In this document: in pieces, positions 34,072-42,391 of the stretch
Layout of the letters: each line of letters begins with the position of its first letter
Position numbering within the stretch: position 1 is the first letter of the stretch
Assembly: GCF_040218225.1 (NCBI RefSeq)
Contig: NZ_JAVJQO010000004.1
Location: 434,001-498,000 of the forward strand
Source: Gracilimonas sp.
Lineage (GTDB): Bacteria > Bacteroidota > Rhodothermia > Balneolales > Balneolaceae
DNA length: 64,000 nucleotides
Direction of reading: 5' to 3'
Translations under genes and position numbers: made by a program
The notes under the pieces: generated by a model
What the model was told of the DNA's origin: nothing
Database searches by the model: none
What the model saw: only the letters and a program-made list of their open reading frames with translations

Positions 34072-35765
34072 TCGTCATTTTTTTTGTAATGATTGATGAA
34101 CCGTTGCTCATCATCAGCCTGGCCGATTAAAATTATTTCACTTCCGACAGGAATGGGCTCGTTTGGATCAGGATTAATAACTTGCTTGCCATCTTTTTGA
34201 TAGGCGATAACATTGCAACCGGTTTTATTTCGGATGTCGCAATCAATAAGTGATTTACCCTGAATTTTTTCGGGCGTCTTAAGGCTGAATACATTCAGGC
34301 CTTCTGCAATCATGACGATATCGTTTTCTTCAAAAATGTTGAAAATAGCATTGGCTCCCATTGAAGCGTAGCTCATTACGAAATCTGCTCCGGCGCGATG
34401 AAGTGTATTCACATTTCTCTCAAGAGTAGAACGAGAAATAATATGAATATTTGGCCTGAGGCTGCGACAGTAAATGGTTAGATAGATATTGACATCATCC
34501 AGATGAGAAGTGATGATAACACTTGGTGCAGAATCGATACCGGCTTTTTTCAGGGTATCGAGGTCGGCAGCATCTCCCAGAATATAATTCTCGGAATTTC
34601 GGATGCGCTCCGGATTCTTATCAACAATTTTAAACCGGATATTTCTTCTTTTAAGGTGATAGGCAGCTGCCCGGCCAACCCTTCCTGCGCCTATAATTAC
34701 TACAGGTTCGTCACTGATACTATAAATCCCAAATAGCTCATCATACTTTCTTAACTGCTGAACAGAACCCGCCAAAACCAGAACGCTGTGGCTTTTAATT
34801 TCAACTTCAGGGTGGGCACCAATAAAATTTCCCCGTTCCCAAATACCAACAACATTAATCCCTAAATCTTCGCGCACCCGGCTTTCACGTAATGTTTTGC
34901 CAACCAACGGTGTGTTAAAAGTTGTGGCCTCGGCAATCACTAAACGCCCAAAACGGCCAACCGGATGAACCCTTGCATCCTGCCCAAGAGTCCGCCGCGA
35001 AAGAGCACGCCCCAGTATATTTCCCATATGGAGCACATGATTGCTCCCCGCTAATTTCAGAATATCAATTGAGTCATATGAATTAGCTGTAGAAATGATT
35101 TTCACATCGTCGCTTAACTCCCGAATAGTGTGAGCTACATTGGTATTAAACATATCTGTGCCCCCTGATACCACAAGTGAGGCCTCCTGTACATTCATTT
35201 TACGATAGGTTTCGGGGTCATCGGCATCACCAAGCATCACCCGGTAACCCTGGTCGTATAAATCCAGAGCTTCCTGCAGTTCACCCACCAGTAAAACATA
35301 TTCATGGCCATATTGATCCAGCTTTTCAATAAGCGCTTTTGTAACAGCATCAAAGCTGGTAATAATGATATGATCTTTGGTGCCTTTGGGTAATTCTCTT
35401 GGAGCTCTGGCACGGTGTTGAGCTTCCATCCAGGGAGCATAGAAGAACTCAATAAAGGTAAAGGGAAGCATGATAAGCAAAGAAATCACACCGGATATCA
35501 ACACAAGTATCGAAAAAGCGCGACCTAAATCGGAGGTAAAAGTTATGTCTCCAAAGCCAAGAGTGGTCATGGTGGTGAGCGTCCAGTAAAAGCCGGTCAT
35601 CCAGGAATGCTTTTGGCCTTCCATTTCCATGATTTCATGAAACAAAACGCCATAAATAACAATCATCAACAAGAGGATGATCATAAAGCGAATAAGGCGC
35701 CGGATGTTGGTTCGCGTATTTCGATTGGAGACGAAGTAGCTGATTTGAGATGTAAAAAATTTCAT
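34068..35765 (-). CDS. Potassium channel with two RCK/TrkA regulatory modules
   Basis: 565 residues. The N-terminal ion-channel module has helix LIRFMIILLLMIVIYGVLF, the P-loop selectivity filter TTLGFGD at 67-73, and helix AFSILVLISGVISLLIMLP. The first RCK N-domain starts at about 128 (DHIIITSFD) and lacks the glycine motif; its TrkA-C-type region is RLVIAEATTFNTPLVGKTLRE. The second RCK N-domain (VVIIGAGRVGRAAAYHLKRR) has the full GxGxxG and is followed by a second TrkA-C region at the C terminus. Two RCK modules per subunit are usual for a channel of this kind. Confidence 0.9.
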   Translation of the reverse strand: MKFFTSQISYFVSNRNTRTNIRRLIRFMIILLLMIVIYGVLFHEIMEMEGQKHSWMTGFYWTLTTMTTLGFGDITFTSDLGRAFSILVLISGVISLLIMLPFTFIEFFYAPWMEAQHRARAPRELPKGTKDHIIITSFDAVTKALIEKLDQYGHEYVLLVGELQEALDLYDQGYRVMLGDADDPETYRKMNVQEASLVVSGGTDMFNTNVAHTIRELSDDVKIISTANSYDSIDILKLAGSNHVLHMGNILGRALSRRTLGQDARVHPVGRFGRLVIAEATTFNTPLVGKTLRESRVREDLGINVVGIWERGNFIGAHPEVEIKSHSVLVLAGSVQQLRKYDELFGIYSISDEPVVIIGAGRVGRAAAYHLKRRNIRFKIVDKNPERIRNSENYILGDAADLDTLKKAGIDSAPSVIITSHLDDVNIYLTIYCRSLRPNIHIISRSTLERNVNTLHRAGADFVMSYASMGANAIFNIFEENDIVMIAEGLNVFSLKTPEKIQGKSLIDCDIRNKTGCNVIAYQKDGKQVINPDPNEPIPVGSEIILIGQADDEQRFINHYKKNDD

Positions 35766-35934
35766 GCAGGAATATTGGGGATAGAGCGATTAAAAGAAAG
35801 GATGTTGTTATTTATATCATTTAATTAAAGAGCACTATTTTTTTATAAGAAATTCCGGGCTATTCTTTTATTCTGAAATTCCACGTAATTTTGCTATCAA
35901 AAAGAGAGAACAAGCCCACCTAATTTAAAAGACT

Positions 35935-36561
35935 ATGAATTTTATAGATGAAACCTGGATTGGCTGGCTCGATCAGCTTGCCGAACAAGATTATGTAGTG
36001 GTTGATGATTTCATCTCCAATGAATTCTTTAACAGAATTATGGCTTTTTTCTCAGAAGCAGAGGAAAATGATAAACTGAAAAAAGCAGGTATTGGGGCTC
36101 AGCAAGATTTTCAGCTAAAGGCTGAGGTTCGCGGAGATTTTATTTATTGGCTTGATGAAGAACGAGATCAAGAGCTTTCTTTTTTCTTTGATTTGAAAGA
36201 CGAGCTGGTTCAAAACCTTAAACGGTTTTGTTATTTGAGTTTATCGGGATCAGAGTTTCATATTGCCAAATATCCGGTTGGAACCCATTATCACCGGCAC
36301 CTTGATCAATTCAATGAGCAGTCTAACCGGCAAATTACCGTGCTGATTTATCTTAACAAAGATTGGAAACCTGGAGACGGAGGGGAGTTGGTAATCTATA
36401 AGGAGGGCAGGGAAATAATGGTAGAACCTATTGCAGGCCGTCTGCTTCTGTTTAAGAGCGATACCATCGAGCACGAGGTGTTAACTACCCATATCCCCAG
36501 ATATAGTTTAACCGGTTGGCTGTTACATCAACCGGCTGGTGTGGGATTTTTGCTGAGTTGA
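35935..36561 (+). CDS. 2OG-Fe(II) oxygenase (prolyl-4-hydroxylase-like)
   Basis: 208 residues. The iron triad is HRHLD (HxD, about residues 121-125) with the distal His in DTIEHEVL. ITVLIYLNKDWKPGDGGELVIY and IAGRLLLFKSD match the double-stranded beta-helix, and the following RYSLTGWL carries the 2-oxoglutarate-binding Arg. It is probably a soluble prolyl hydroxylase on a protein substrate that cannot be named. A TAATTTTG element at 35886 may serve as -7 promoter. Confidence 0.85.
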   Translation: MNFIDETWIGWLDQLAEQDYVVVDDFISNEFFNRIMAFFSEAEENDKLKKAGIGAQQDFQLKAEVRGDFIYWLDEERDQELSFFFDLKDELVQNLKRFCYLSLSGSEFHIAKYPVGTHYHRHLDQFNEQSNRQITVLIYLNKDWKPGDGGELVIYKEGREIMVEPIAGRLLLFKSDTIEHEVLTTHIPRYSLTGWLLHQPAGVGFLLS

Positions 36562-36639
36562 AGAGAAAAAACTCAAAAATGCTGTATTTTCGAAGAAATT
36601 GGGTAACAATTTCTTAATCCCCATTCATTTTCTATTAAC

Positions 36640-36657
36640 ATGGTACATTAGTACCAT
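36640..36657. promoter_or_regulatory. Palindrome upstream of the response regulator gene
   Basis: ATGGTAC/GTACCAT, perfect 7-bp arms with an ATTA centre, 35 bases before the GTG start. It could be an operator or be a short hairpin in the leader. Confidence 0.35.
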
Positions 36658-36692
36658 TGTTTATCTGAAAACCTTCACAAAAACCAGAAGCC

Positions 36693-37370
36693 GTGGCTAA
36701 ACAAACCATACTTGTAGTAGACGATGAAAAAGATCTGCTCGACCTGATCGAATACAATCTTAAAAAAGAAGGCTTTGCCGTATTGAAGGCAGAAAACGGT
36801 GAGGAGGGAATTAAAATAGCCAAAGAGCATAAGCCGGACCTGGTGCTTATGGATATCATGATGCCTAAAATGGATGGCATGGAGGCTGTTGAAAAAATGA
36901 GGGGGGATGATGACCTGAAATCTATTCCGATTATCTTTTTGACAGCCAGAAGTGATGAAAAGACAGAAGTTGAAGGACTTGATAAGGGCGGCGATGATTA
37001 TATTACCAAGCCCATTAGCACCACGAAGTTGATTTCACGTATCAAAGCAGTAATGCGCCGGTTCGACGAAACAACGGAAGACGTAAATCGGTTGGATGTG
37101 CATGACCTATCCATTGATAAAGACCGGTACATTGTAACGCGTGGAGAAGAAGAATTCCAATTGCCCCGCAAGGAATTTGAACTCCTTTATTATCTGGCAA
37201 GCCGACGGGGTAAAGTCAGAGACCGTCAGACTTTATTGAATAAGGTTTGGGGAGATAATATTTACGTTGTTGATCGTACGGTTGACGTACACGTAAGAAA
37301 AATCAGGGAGAAATTGGGAGATCACTATATCGAAACGGTTAAAGGAGTAGGCTACAGATTTAAAGAATGA
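36693..37370 (+). CDS. PhoB/OmpR-type response regulator
   Basis: 225 residues. Receiver domain: D10-D11 acidic pocket, phosphoacceptor D54 in LVLMDIMMPKMDG, FLTARSDE and the conserved Lys in DDYITKPIS. The C-terminal winged helix begins at about 128 (LSIDKDRYIVTRGEEEFQLPRKEFELLYYLA) and includes DRTVDVHVRKIREKLG and ETVKGVGYRF. GTG start; no ATG exists upstream in frame near it. The stop overlaps the kinase ATG (ATGA). Confidence 0.95.
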   Translation: MAKQTILVVDDEKDLLDLIEYNLKKEGFAVLKAENGEEGIKIAKEHKPDLVLMDIMMPKMDGMEAVEKMRGDDDLKSIPIIFLTARSDEKTEVEGLDKGGDDYITKPISTTKLISRIKAVMRRFDETTEDVNRLDVHDLSIDKDRYIVTRGEEEFQLPRKEFELLYYLASRRGKVRDRQTLLNKVWGDNIYVVDRTVDVHVRKIREKLGDHYIETVKGVGYRFKE

Positions 37371-38449
37371 GTAAATCCAACAAGAAGAAGCGAGGCATAT
37401 TTCGCTTCGGTCTTCGGGCAGCTTTTTATGTTTCACTGATTTCAGCTGGTCTCATATTCCTGCTGATGTGGTTAGGGTATAATTTTACACCAAAAGATGC
37501 GGCTTCTCTTTCAGCTCTTGTGGCTGGGTTTATTTTTCTAACCACCTATGCTGTTACCTATTATATCACCCACAAAAGAATTGAAACGATTGAGCGCCTG
37601 TTTAAAAACATGGCTCGCAAGAGGTTTATGGAATATGAAGATGTAACCTCTACGCTCAATGATGAAGTAGATTACCTGGTAAAACAAGGGATCAAATCCA
37701 GCAGAACCATTGAGCGAGAAATCCAGCGGTTGAACAGAATAGAGAACTACCGGAAAGAGTTTATCGGTGATATTTCTCATGAGCTGAAAACCCCCATCTT
37801 TGCTATTCAGGGTTTTATAGAAACATTATTGAATGGTGCGCTGGAGGATGAAGAGGTAAACCGGGATTTTCTTAAAAAAGCCATGCGCAATGTAAACCGG
37901 CTCATTTATCTCACCAAAGATTTGATGGAAATTTCCAAACTGGAGACAGGAGAGTTGAAATCCGAGATAGAGGAAATTTACCTTTACGAAGTTCTTCATG
38001 ATATAATTGAAAGTCTGAATTATAAAGCTGAGAAAGAAAACATCGAGCTTATTATTCATGATTTTGATAAAAATATTATGGTGAAAGCTGACAAAAATCA
38101 GGTTAAACAGGTTTTGATAAACCTGGTTGAAAATGGGATCAAGTATAATGTGCCCAACGGAAAAGTTGAGGTAAATGTGTTTACCAAGCCAAAACAGCCA
38201 GAACGGGTTTTTGTTTCCGTTAAAGATACCGGCATAGGTATAGATGAAAAAGATATCCCAAGGGTAACAGAGCGCTTTTTCCGTGTTGATAAATCCAGAT
38301 CAAGAGAGCGGGGAGGTACAGGACTTGGGCTGGCTATTGTTAAGCATATCATGGAAGCTCATGGAGAAAAGTTCAGCATTGAAAGTGAACCCAATAAAGG
38401 GTCAACGTTTACCATTAGTCTTCGCCGGCTAGATTCTGTTCAGGTTTGA
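37367..38449 (+). CDS. Sensor histidine kinase, PhoR-like
   Basis: 360 residues. Two membrane helices at the start (FYVSLISAGLIFLLMWLGY, SLSALVAGFIFLTTYAVTYYIT) with a very short periplasmic loop. The DHp helix has H138 (DISHELKTPIFAIQGF), the N box is VLINLVENGIKYN, and the G boxes are DTGIGIDEKDIPRV and GGTGLGLAIVKHIMEAHG. No PAS or HAMP domain is obvious, so sensing must be through the membrane or by partner proteins. It is coupled to the response regulator by a 4-base overlap, and the layout resembles PhoB-PhoR. Confidence 0.94.
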   Translation: MSKSNKKKRGIFRFGLRAAFYVSLISAGLIFLLMWLGYNFTPKDAASLSALVAGFIFLTTYAVTYYITHKRIETIERLFKNMARKRFMEYEDVTSTLNDEVDYLVKQGIKSSRTIEREIQRLNRIENYRKEFIGDISHELKTPIFAIQGFIETLLNGALEDEEVNRDFLKKAMRNVNRLIYLTKDLMEISKLETGELKSEIEEIYLYEVLHDIIESLNYKAEKENIELIIHDFDKNIMVKADKNQVKQVLINLVENGIKYNVPNGKVEVNVFTKPKQPERVFVSVKDTGIGIDEKDIPRVTERFFRVDKSRSRERGGTGLGLAIVKHIMEAHGEKFSIESEPNKGSTFTISLRRLDSVQV

Positions 38450-38503
38450 CCATATAAATCGTACTTTCCTCCTCAAGTTTAATCATGATCTAAGAAGACA
38501 ACT

Positions 38504-39589
38504 ATGGTATATGCCGTCATAATGGCCGGAGGGTCTGGTACCCGGTTTTGGCCAAAAAGCACAATGAAGCGTCCTAAACAATTTCTTTCTCTTTTTGGAG
38601 AAGGAACGATGATTCAAAACACTGCAAAGCGCATAGAAAGCCTCATTCCTCAAGAGCGTGTAATGGTTGTTACGAATGATGGTTATGTTGATATTGTAAG
38701 AGAACAGCTGCCTAAAGTGCCTTCTGAGAATATTGTTGGTGAGCCCGTTGCTAAAAATACGGCTCCATGTGTAGCCGTCGCAGCTGAGATGCTGTATAAA
38801 AAAGATCCCGAAGCAGTAATGGTTGTTCTTCCTGCAGACCATCACATTACAGAACCAGAAGCTTTTAACGAATATTTGAAGGCGGCGATTGAAAAGGCTA
38901 AGGCTGGTCAAAACCTGATCACAATTGGTATAAACCCCGATCGGCCTGAGACAGGGTATGGATATATTCATGGAAATAATAATTCAGAAGAAGTTCTGAA
39001 TGGAAAAAAGGTTCATCCTGTAACGGCATTCAAAGAAAAGCCAAATGTAGAAACAGCAACAGAGTTTTTGAATTCAGGAGACTATTACTGGAATAGCGGA
39101 ATGTTCGTGTGGACGGCCAAAACTATTTTGGATGAGATCCATAAATATCTCCCTGAGATGTATGATTTGGTTAAAGTCGCCGGAGAGAAAATTTTTACGA
39201 ACAATCACCAGGAAGCTATCAATGGGTTTTACCATTCTTGTGAATCTGTGTCTATTGATTATGGGATTATGGAACATGCAAAAAGTGTGTACGTGGTTCC
39301 GGGAGAGTTTGGTTGGAACGATGTTGGAAGCTGGACAGCGGCATATGAACTTGAGGAGAAAGACAGCAACGGCAATGTAGTTAAAGCGGAAAGGGCAGCC
39401 TTTAGTGAGGCAACTAAAAATTATGTTTCTGTTGAAAGTGGAAAAATGATATCCATCGTAGGACTAGAGGGAGTGGCAGTTGTTGAAACAGAGGATGCCA
39501 TTCTGGTTTGTAAACTGGATAAGGATCAAAATGTTAAAGAGATTGTGCAGCAGCTTAAGGAAAAAGATGAATTTAAAAAGTTTCTCTAA
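38504..39589 (+). CDS. manC: Mannose-1-phosphate guanylyltransferase
   Basis: Makes GDP-mannose from GTP and mannose-1-phosphate. 361 residues; nucleotidyltransferase start IMAGGSGTRFWPKSTMKRPKQFLSLFG, GEPVAKNTAPCVA, VLPADHHI, ITIGINPDRPETGYGYI and the FVWTAKTIL region. No C-terminal isomerase domain, so it is the short monofunctional form. Its stop overlaps the convergent MBL gene end by four bases. It may provide precursors for exopolysaccharide or LPS. Confidence 0.95.
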   Translation: MVYAVIMAGGSGTRFWPKSTMKRPKQFLSLFGEGTMIQNTAKRIESLIPQERVMVVTNDGYVDIVREQLPKVPSENIVGEPVAKNTAPCVAVAAEMLYKKDPEAVMVVLPADHHITEPEAFNEYLKAAIEKAKAGQNLITIGINPDRPETGYGYIHGNNNSEEVLNGKKVHPVTAFKEKPNVETATEFLNSGDYYWNSGMFVWTAKTILDEIHKYLPEMYDLVKVAGEKIFTNNHQEAINGFYHSCESVSIDYGIMEHAKSVYVVPGEFGWNDVGSWTAAYELEEKDSNGNVVKAERAAFSEATKNYVSVESGKMISIVGLEGVAVVETEDAILVCKLDKDQNVKEIVQQLKEKDEFKKFL

Positions 39590-40353
39590 TCGGGTATTTC
39601 CAGAACTAGCTGATCGTAAGCTAAGTTGATGTTTTCGGGAAGTTTTTTGTTTGTGGGCTCATGATCTACATAACTATTCATATGAATAAGATAGGCCTCA
39701 GGAATATTCAGGCCTTCTAAGATCTCTACCGCTTCCGGAATAGTTAAATGTGTGGGGTGATGTGGTTCCCACCGAAGCGCACTTAAAGCAATTACTTTTG
39801 AGCCTTTGATTAGCTCAAGCGTCTCTTTTGAGATCTTTTTAACGTCCGTGAGGTATGAAAAATCATTCACTCTAAAGCCAAGAATATCCAGGTTTCCATG
39901 CTTTACAGGCAGTGGAGTTATTTTAATGCCCTCTGCCAATGTAAAAGATGATGTTACTTCCCTAAGGTCGAGAGAGGTAGAGCCCGGATATTTATCTTCT
40001 CCAAACATATAGTCAAAGCGCTTATGAATAGATTCGATGCATTGTCTGGATGTATAAGCTGGAATTGGAGCCTTATTTATATAAGAGTAGACTCGCAGAT
40101 CATCAATCCCGGAAATATGATCCATGTGTTCGTGGGTGATAAGGAGGTGATCAATTTGTTTGACCCGGGCCCGGATACTTTGGATACGAAACTCAGGACC
40201 GGCATCGATTAGAATCGATTTTCCTTTGACTTGAATCCATACAGAGCATCGGGTGCGTTCGTTTCTGGGGTCATGCGCGAGCTCTTCACGCCTAAAGCCT
40301 CCCGCAACAGGAACCCCCATAGACGTGCCAGTACCCAGAAACGTTATTTTCAT
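39586..40353 (-). CDS. MBL-fold metallo-hydrolase (PhnP/RNase Z-like)
   Basis: 255 residues. The metal motif is THEHMDHISGIDDLR at about 73-87 (HxHxDH), ILIDAGPEFR precedes it, and TPLPVKHGNLDILGFRV, SYLTDVKK and NSYVDHEPTNK come later. The GTSMGVPVAGGF start and the loop with Cys after it resemble PhnP-type cyclic-phosphodiesterases. It is the last gene of a three-gene unit with ATGA overlaps. Confidence 0.88.
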   Translation of the reverse strand: MKITFLGTGTSMGVPVAGGFRREELAHDPRNERTRCSVWIQVKGKSILIDAGPEFRIQSIRARVKQIDHLLITHEHMDHISGIDDLRVYSYINKAPIPAYTSRQCIESIHKRFDYMFGEDKYPGSTSLDLREVTSSFTLAEGIKITPLPVKHGNLDILGFRVNDFSYLTDVKKISKETLELIKGSKVIALSALRWEPHHPTHLTIPEAVEILEGLNIPEAYLIHMNSYVDHEPTNKKLPENINLAYDQLVLEIPD

Positions 40354-40649
40354 TCTAATTCAAAGTCCTCAGAAGTTTCTTCAGGAGTTACAGCTAATTG
40401 ATCCCAAAGTTCTTCCAGTTTTTTTCTTACAGCCGGTTTGATATAGACGCCCGTTAAATCAATTTGACCCAAGACCCGCCCCATGGTCCCAAGCTGTGAG
40501 GCAACGGGCTTGTTTTTATTTACCATTACAAGTTTCTCGCCTTCAATAATACATTCGTCACCACGGAAAGAGCCGCGTTCTTTCCGTAGGGTATAGCCCG
40601 CTTGTTCTAGTATTTGTTCGAGTTCGAGAAGAAACTTTTCTGGCTTCAA
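40350..40649 (-). CDS. Conserved small protein, unknown function
   Basis: 99 residues, no recognised family. It begins MKPEKFLLELEQILEQAGYTLRKERGSFRGDECIIEGEKLVMVNKNKP and has an acidic C terminus (VTPEETSEDFELE). The mid-region GSFRGDECIIEGE looks conserved-type rather than random. The start overlaps the upstream barrel gene stop, and the stop overlaps the MBL gene start, so translation is coupled in both directions. Confidence 0.7.
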   Translation of the reverse strand: MKPEKFLLELEQILEQAGYTLRKERGSFRGDECIIEGEKLVMVNKNKPVASQLGTMGRVLGQIDLTGVYIKPAVRKKLEELWDQLAVTPEETSEDFELE

Positions 40650-41374
40650 AGTGATATTCCGAGTGTTAGTAAATGTCCTGTAAAATCGTAATCGTATTCA
40701 TCTCCATCAATATCATAGGAGTCGAAGATGTAATCATAGCCCAAACTTAGGTTTCTTCCAAAAATCAGATTATAGAAATTCACCCGTGCTTTACCCCTCA
40801 TTGAGAATACATTTCCACCAATTAATCCACCACTTGCTGTACTAAAGCCAAAGCTGGGAATAAACTGCGCCGTTATACCAAATTTATCCGGGAAAAAAAG
40901 CTGAGCTATGCCCCCGGCACCAGCGTGCAAATTAGTTTGGGAGAATTCATCACTAATTTCATCACTCCTTACAGAAGTTACTTTTGTTCCCAATTGTATA
41001 GGAACGCCCAGGCCAAAGTTAGGTTTGCGCACAAAATAAAATGGATTTACAAATTTAATACTAAGGTCAAAATAATTGCGGTCACTCAGGCTGGTCATGT
41101 CGTTTCCAAGACTTACTCCCAAATTTAGCCCGCCAGACTCGAAGGATATATGTGCTGCAGTTCCAGTAAATCCTAGTGATGGATCTCCTTGTAATGAATT
41201 TGGGTCACCGGTGAAAGAGAAGTTTATAGGTTCAAGGCCAATTCTAAGATATGGTGCAAAGGGGTTTGATCTTCTTTCATCGTCGTCATTTACTGAAAAC
41301 ATTTGACCATATGAAACTGTTGGAGATACAAAAAGAGCCAACAAAAAAAGTCGCTTTAAAAGAGATTGTATCAT
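40646..41374 (-). CDS. Exported outer-membrane beta-barrel protein
   Basis: 242 residues from ATG 41374, where a signal peptide begins (MIQSLLKRLFLLALFVSPTVSYGQ). A longer start at 41437 would coincide with the start codon of the divergent gene. The rest is a repeating beta-strand pattern (LRIGLEPINFSFTGD, LNLGVSLGNDMTSL, FNLYF-like strands, YDYDFTGHLLTLGISL). No named family. First gene of the barrel-small protein-MBL unit. Confidence 0.7.
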   Translation of the reverse strand: MIQSLLKRLFLLALFVSPTVSYGQMFSVNDDDERRSNPFAPYLRIGLEPINFSFTGDPNSLQGDPSLGFTGTAAHISFESGGLNLGVSLGNDMTSLSDRNYFDLSIKFVNPFYFVRKPNFGLGVPIQLGTKVTSVRSDEISDEFSQTNLHAGAGGIAQLFFPDKFGITAQFIPSFGFSTASGGLIGGNVFSMRGKARVNFYNLIFGRNLSLGYDYIFDSYDIDGDEYDYDFTGHLLTLGISL

Positions 41375-41436
41375 GGGGAATGATTTTATTAAGTGAACCA
41401 GTTTAAACACTAACGATCGAAGAAAAAAATATTTCA

Positions 41437-41985
41437 ATGAAAATTTTAATTACATCTTTATTCTTTTTAATGGCCTCAATATCCGCAACCCCTGAAGATA
41501 ATTCATTATACGATTTTACTGTTCAAGATATAGATGGCAAAGAGGTGTCTCTTAGTGATTATAAGGGGAAGGTTATCTTGGTTGTAAATGTTGCCTCGAA
41601 GTGTGGGTACACCCCTCAATATGAAGGCCTTCAAAATATCTATGACAAATATAAGGACGATGGATTTGTTATCCTTGGTTTTCCGGCTAATAACTTTAAC
41701 GGTCAGGAACCCGGCTCGGATCAGCAAATAAAACAATTTTGCACTCTTGAATATGGTGTTGAGTTTCCGATGTTCTCAAAGATTTCTGTTAAAGGAGAGG
41801 ATCAGTCAAAATTATTCTCGTATCTGACCTCTCTGCCAAATGACGACTTCGAAGGAGAGATAAAATGGAACTTTGAGAAATTTTTGATCGATAAAAATGG
41901 TTTTCTTAAAAGAAGGTTCAGAAGTACTGTAGAGCCCGAAAGCGAGATGTTGACTTCAGCCATCCAGACAGAATTGAATAAGTAA
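41437..41985 (+). CDS. Glutathione peroxidase family protein (Cys form), exported
   Basis: 182 residues with a signal peptide (MKILITSLFFLMASISATPE). Thiol active site C56 in NVASKCGYTPQYEGL, then FPANNFNGQEPG and WNFEKFLID, the Gln and Trp partners of the peroxidase site. A cysteine, not selenocysteine, is encoded. It should reduce hydroperoxides in the periplasm, probably with thioredoxin-like donors. Followed by a strong terminator. Confidence 0.93.
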   Translation: MKILITSLFFLMASISATPEDNSLYDFTVQDIDGKEVSLSDYKGKVILVVNVASKCGYTPQYEGLQNIYDKYKDDGFVILGFPANNFNGQEPGSDQQIKQFCTLEYGVEFPMFSKISVKGEDQSKLFSYLTSLPNDDFEGEIKWNFEKFLIDKNGFLKRRFRSTVEPESEMLTSAIQTELNK

Positions 41986-42015
41986 GACTTTTTTATCCCA
42001 TCACCATCCCGATAA

Positions 42016-42051
42016 GAGGATCACGATTGAGTTCGTGATCCTCATTTTTTT
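42016..42051 (+). terminator. Terminator of the glutathione peroxidase gene
   Basis: 11-bp stem GAGGATCACGA/TCGTGATCCTC, loop of six, then ATTTTTTT. Confidence 0.9.
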
Positions 42052-42075
42052 AAATAATATTTTTCCGAAAAGAGC

Positions 42076-42107
42076 TTGACTTCCAATCGTTATGGTCTGT
42101 ATATTTG
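42076..42107 (+). promoter_or_regulatory. Bacteroidetes-type promoter of tRNA-Asp
   Basis: TTGAC at 42076 (-33 element) and TATATTTG at 42100 (-7 consensus TAnnTTTG), 24 bases between the first positions. The tRNA starts 14 bases after the -7 element. Confidence 0.75.
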
Positions 42108-42120
42108 ATGCTCTCAAAAA

Positions 42121-42194
42121 GGTCCGGTAGTTCAGTTGGTTAGAACGCCTGCCTGTCACGCAGGAGGTCGAGGGTTCGAGTCCCTTCCGGATCG
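42121..42194 (+). tRNA. tRNA-Asp (GTC anticodon)
   Basis: 74 bases that fold as a clover leaf: acceptor GGTCCGG/CCGGATC (one G-U pair), D arm GTTC...GAAC, anticodon stem CCTGC/GCAGG with loop CTGTCAC (anticodon GTC), T arm with GGTTCGAGTCC. Discriminator G. The 3' CCA is not encoded. Confidence 0.97.
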
Positions 42195-42195
42195 C

Positions 42196-42228
42196 AAAAA
42201 GCTTCCACATAGTTGGAAGCTTTTTTTG
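42196..42228 (+). terminator. Terminator of tRNA-Asp
   Basis: AAAGCTTCCA/TGGAAGCTTT hairpin (six-base loop) running into a T7 tract two bases after the tRNA end. Confidence 0.9.
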
Positions 42229-42391
42229 TTTGTAGCTACTGTATAAATTGACTTGGCAATCTGATGTTCTGATTTGGAAAGTCATAAGTGGTTGGTGTAG
42301 TTCAGAGGTTACAATTTCTTATCTTTATATAGTAATTGAGATGTATTACCAGAGGTCGATTGACTTGTAAATCAATAAAAAACAGAGAGTA

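Noticed and set aside
41375-41437. Longer start for the beta-barrel gene
   Set aside because: It would begin on the same bases as the divergent glutathione peroxidase ATG and put 21 residues before a good signal peptide.
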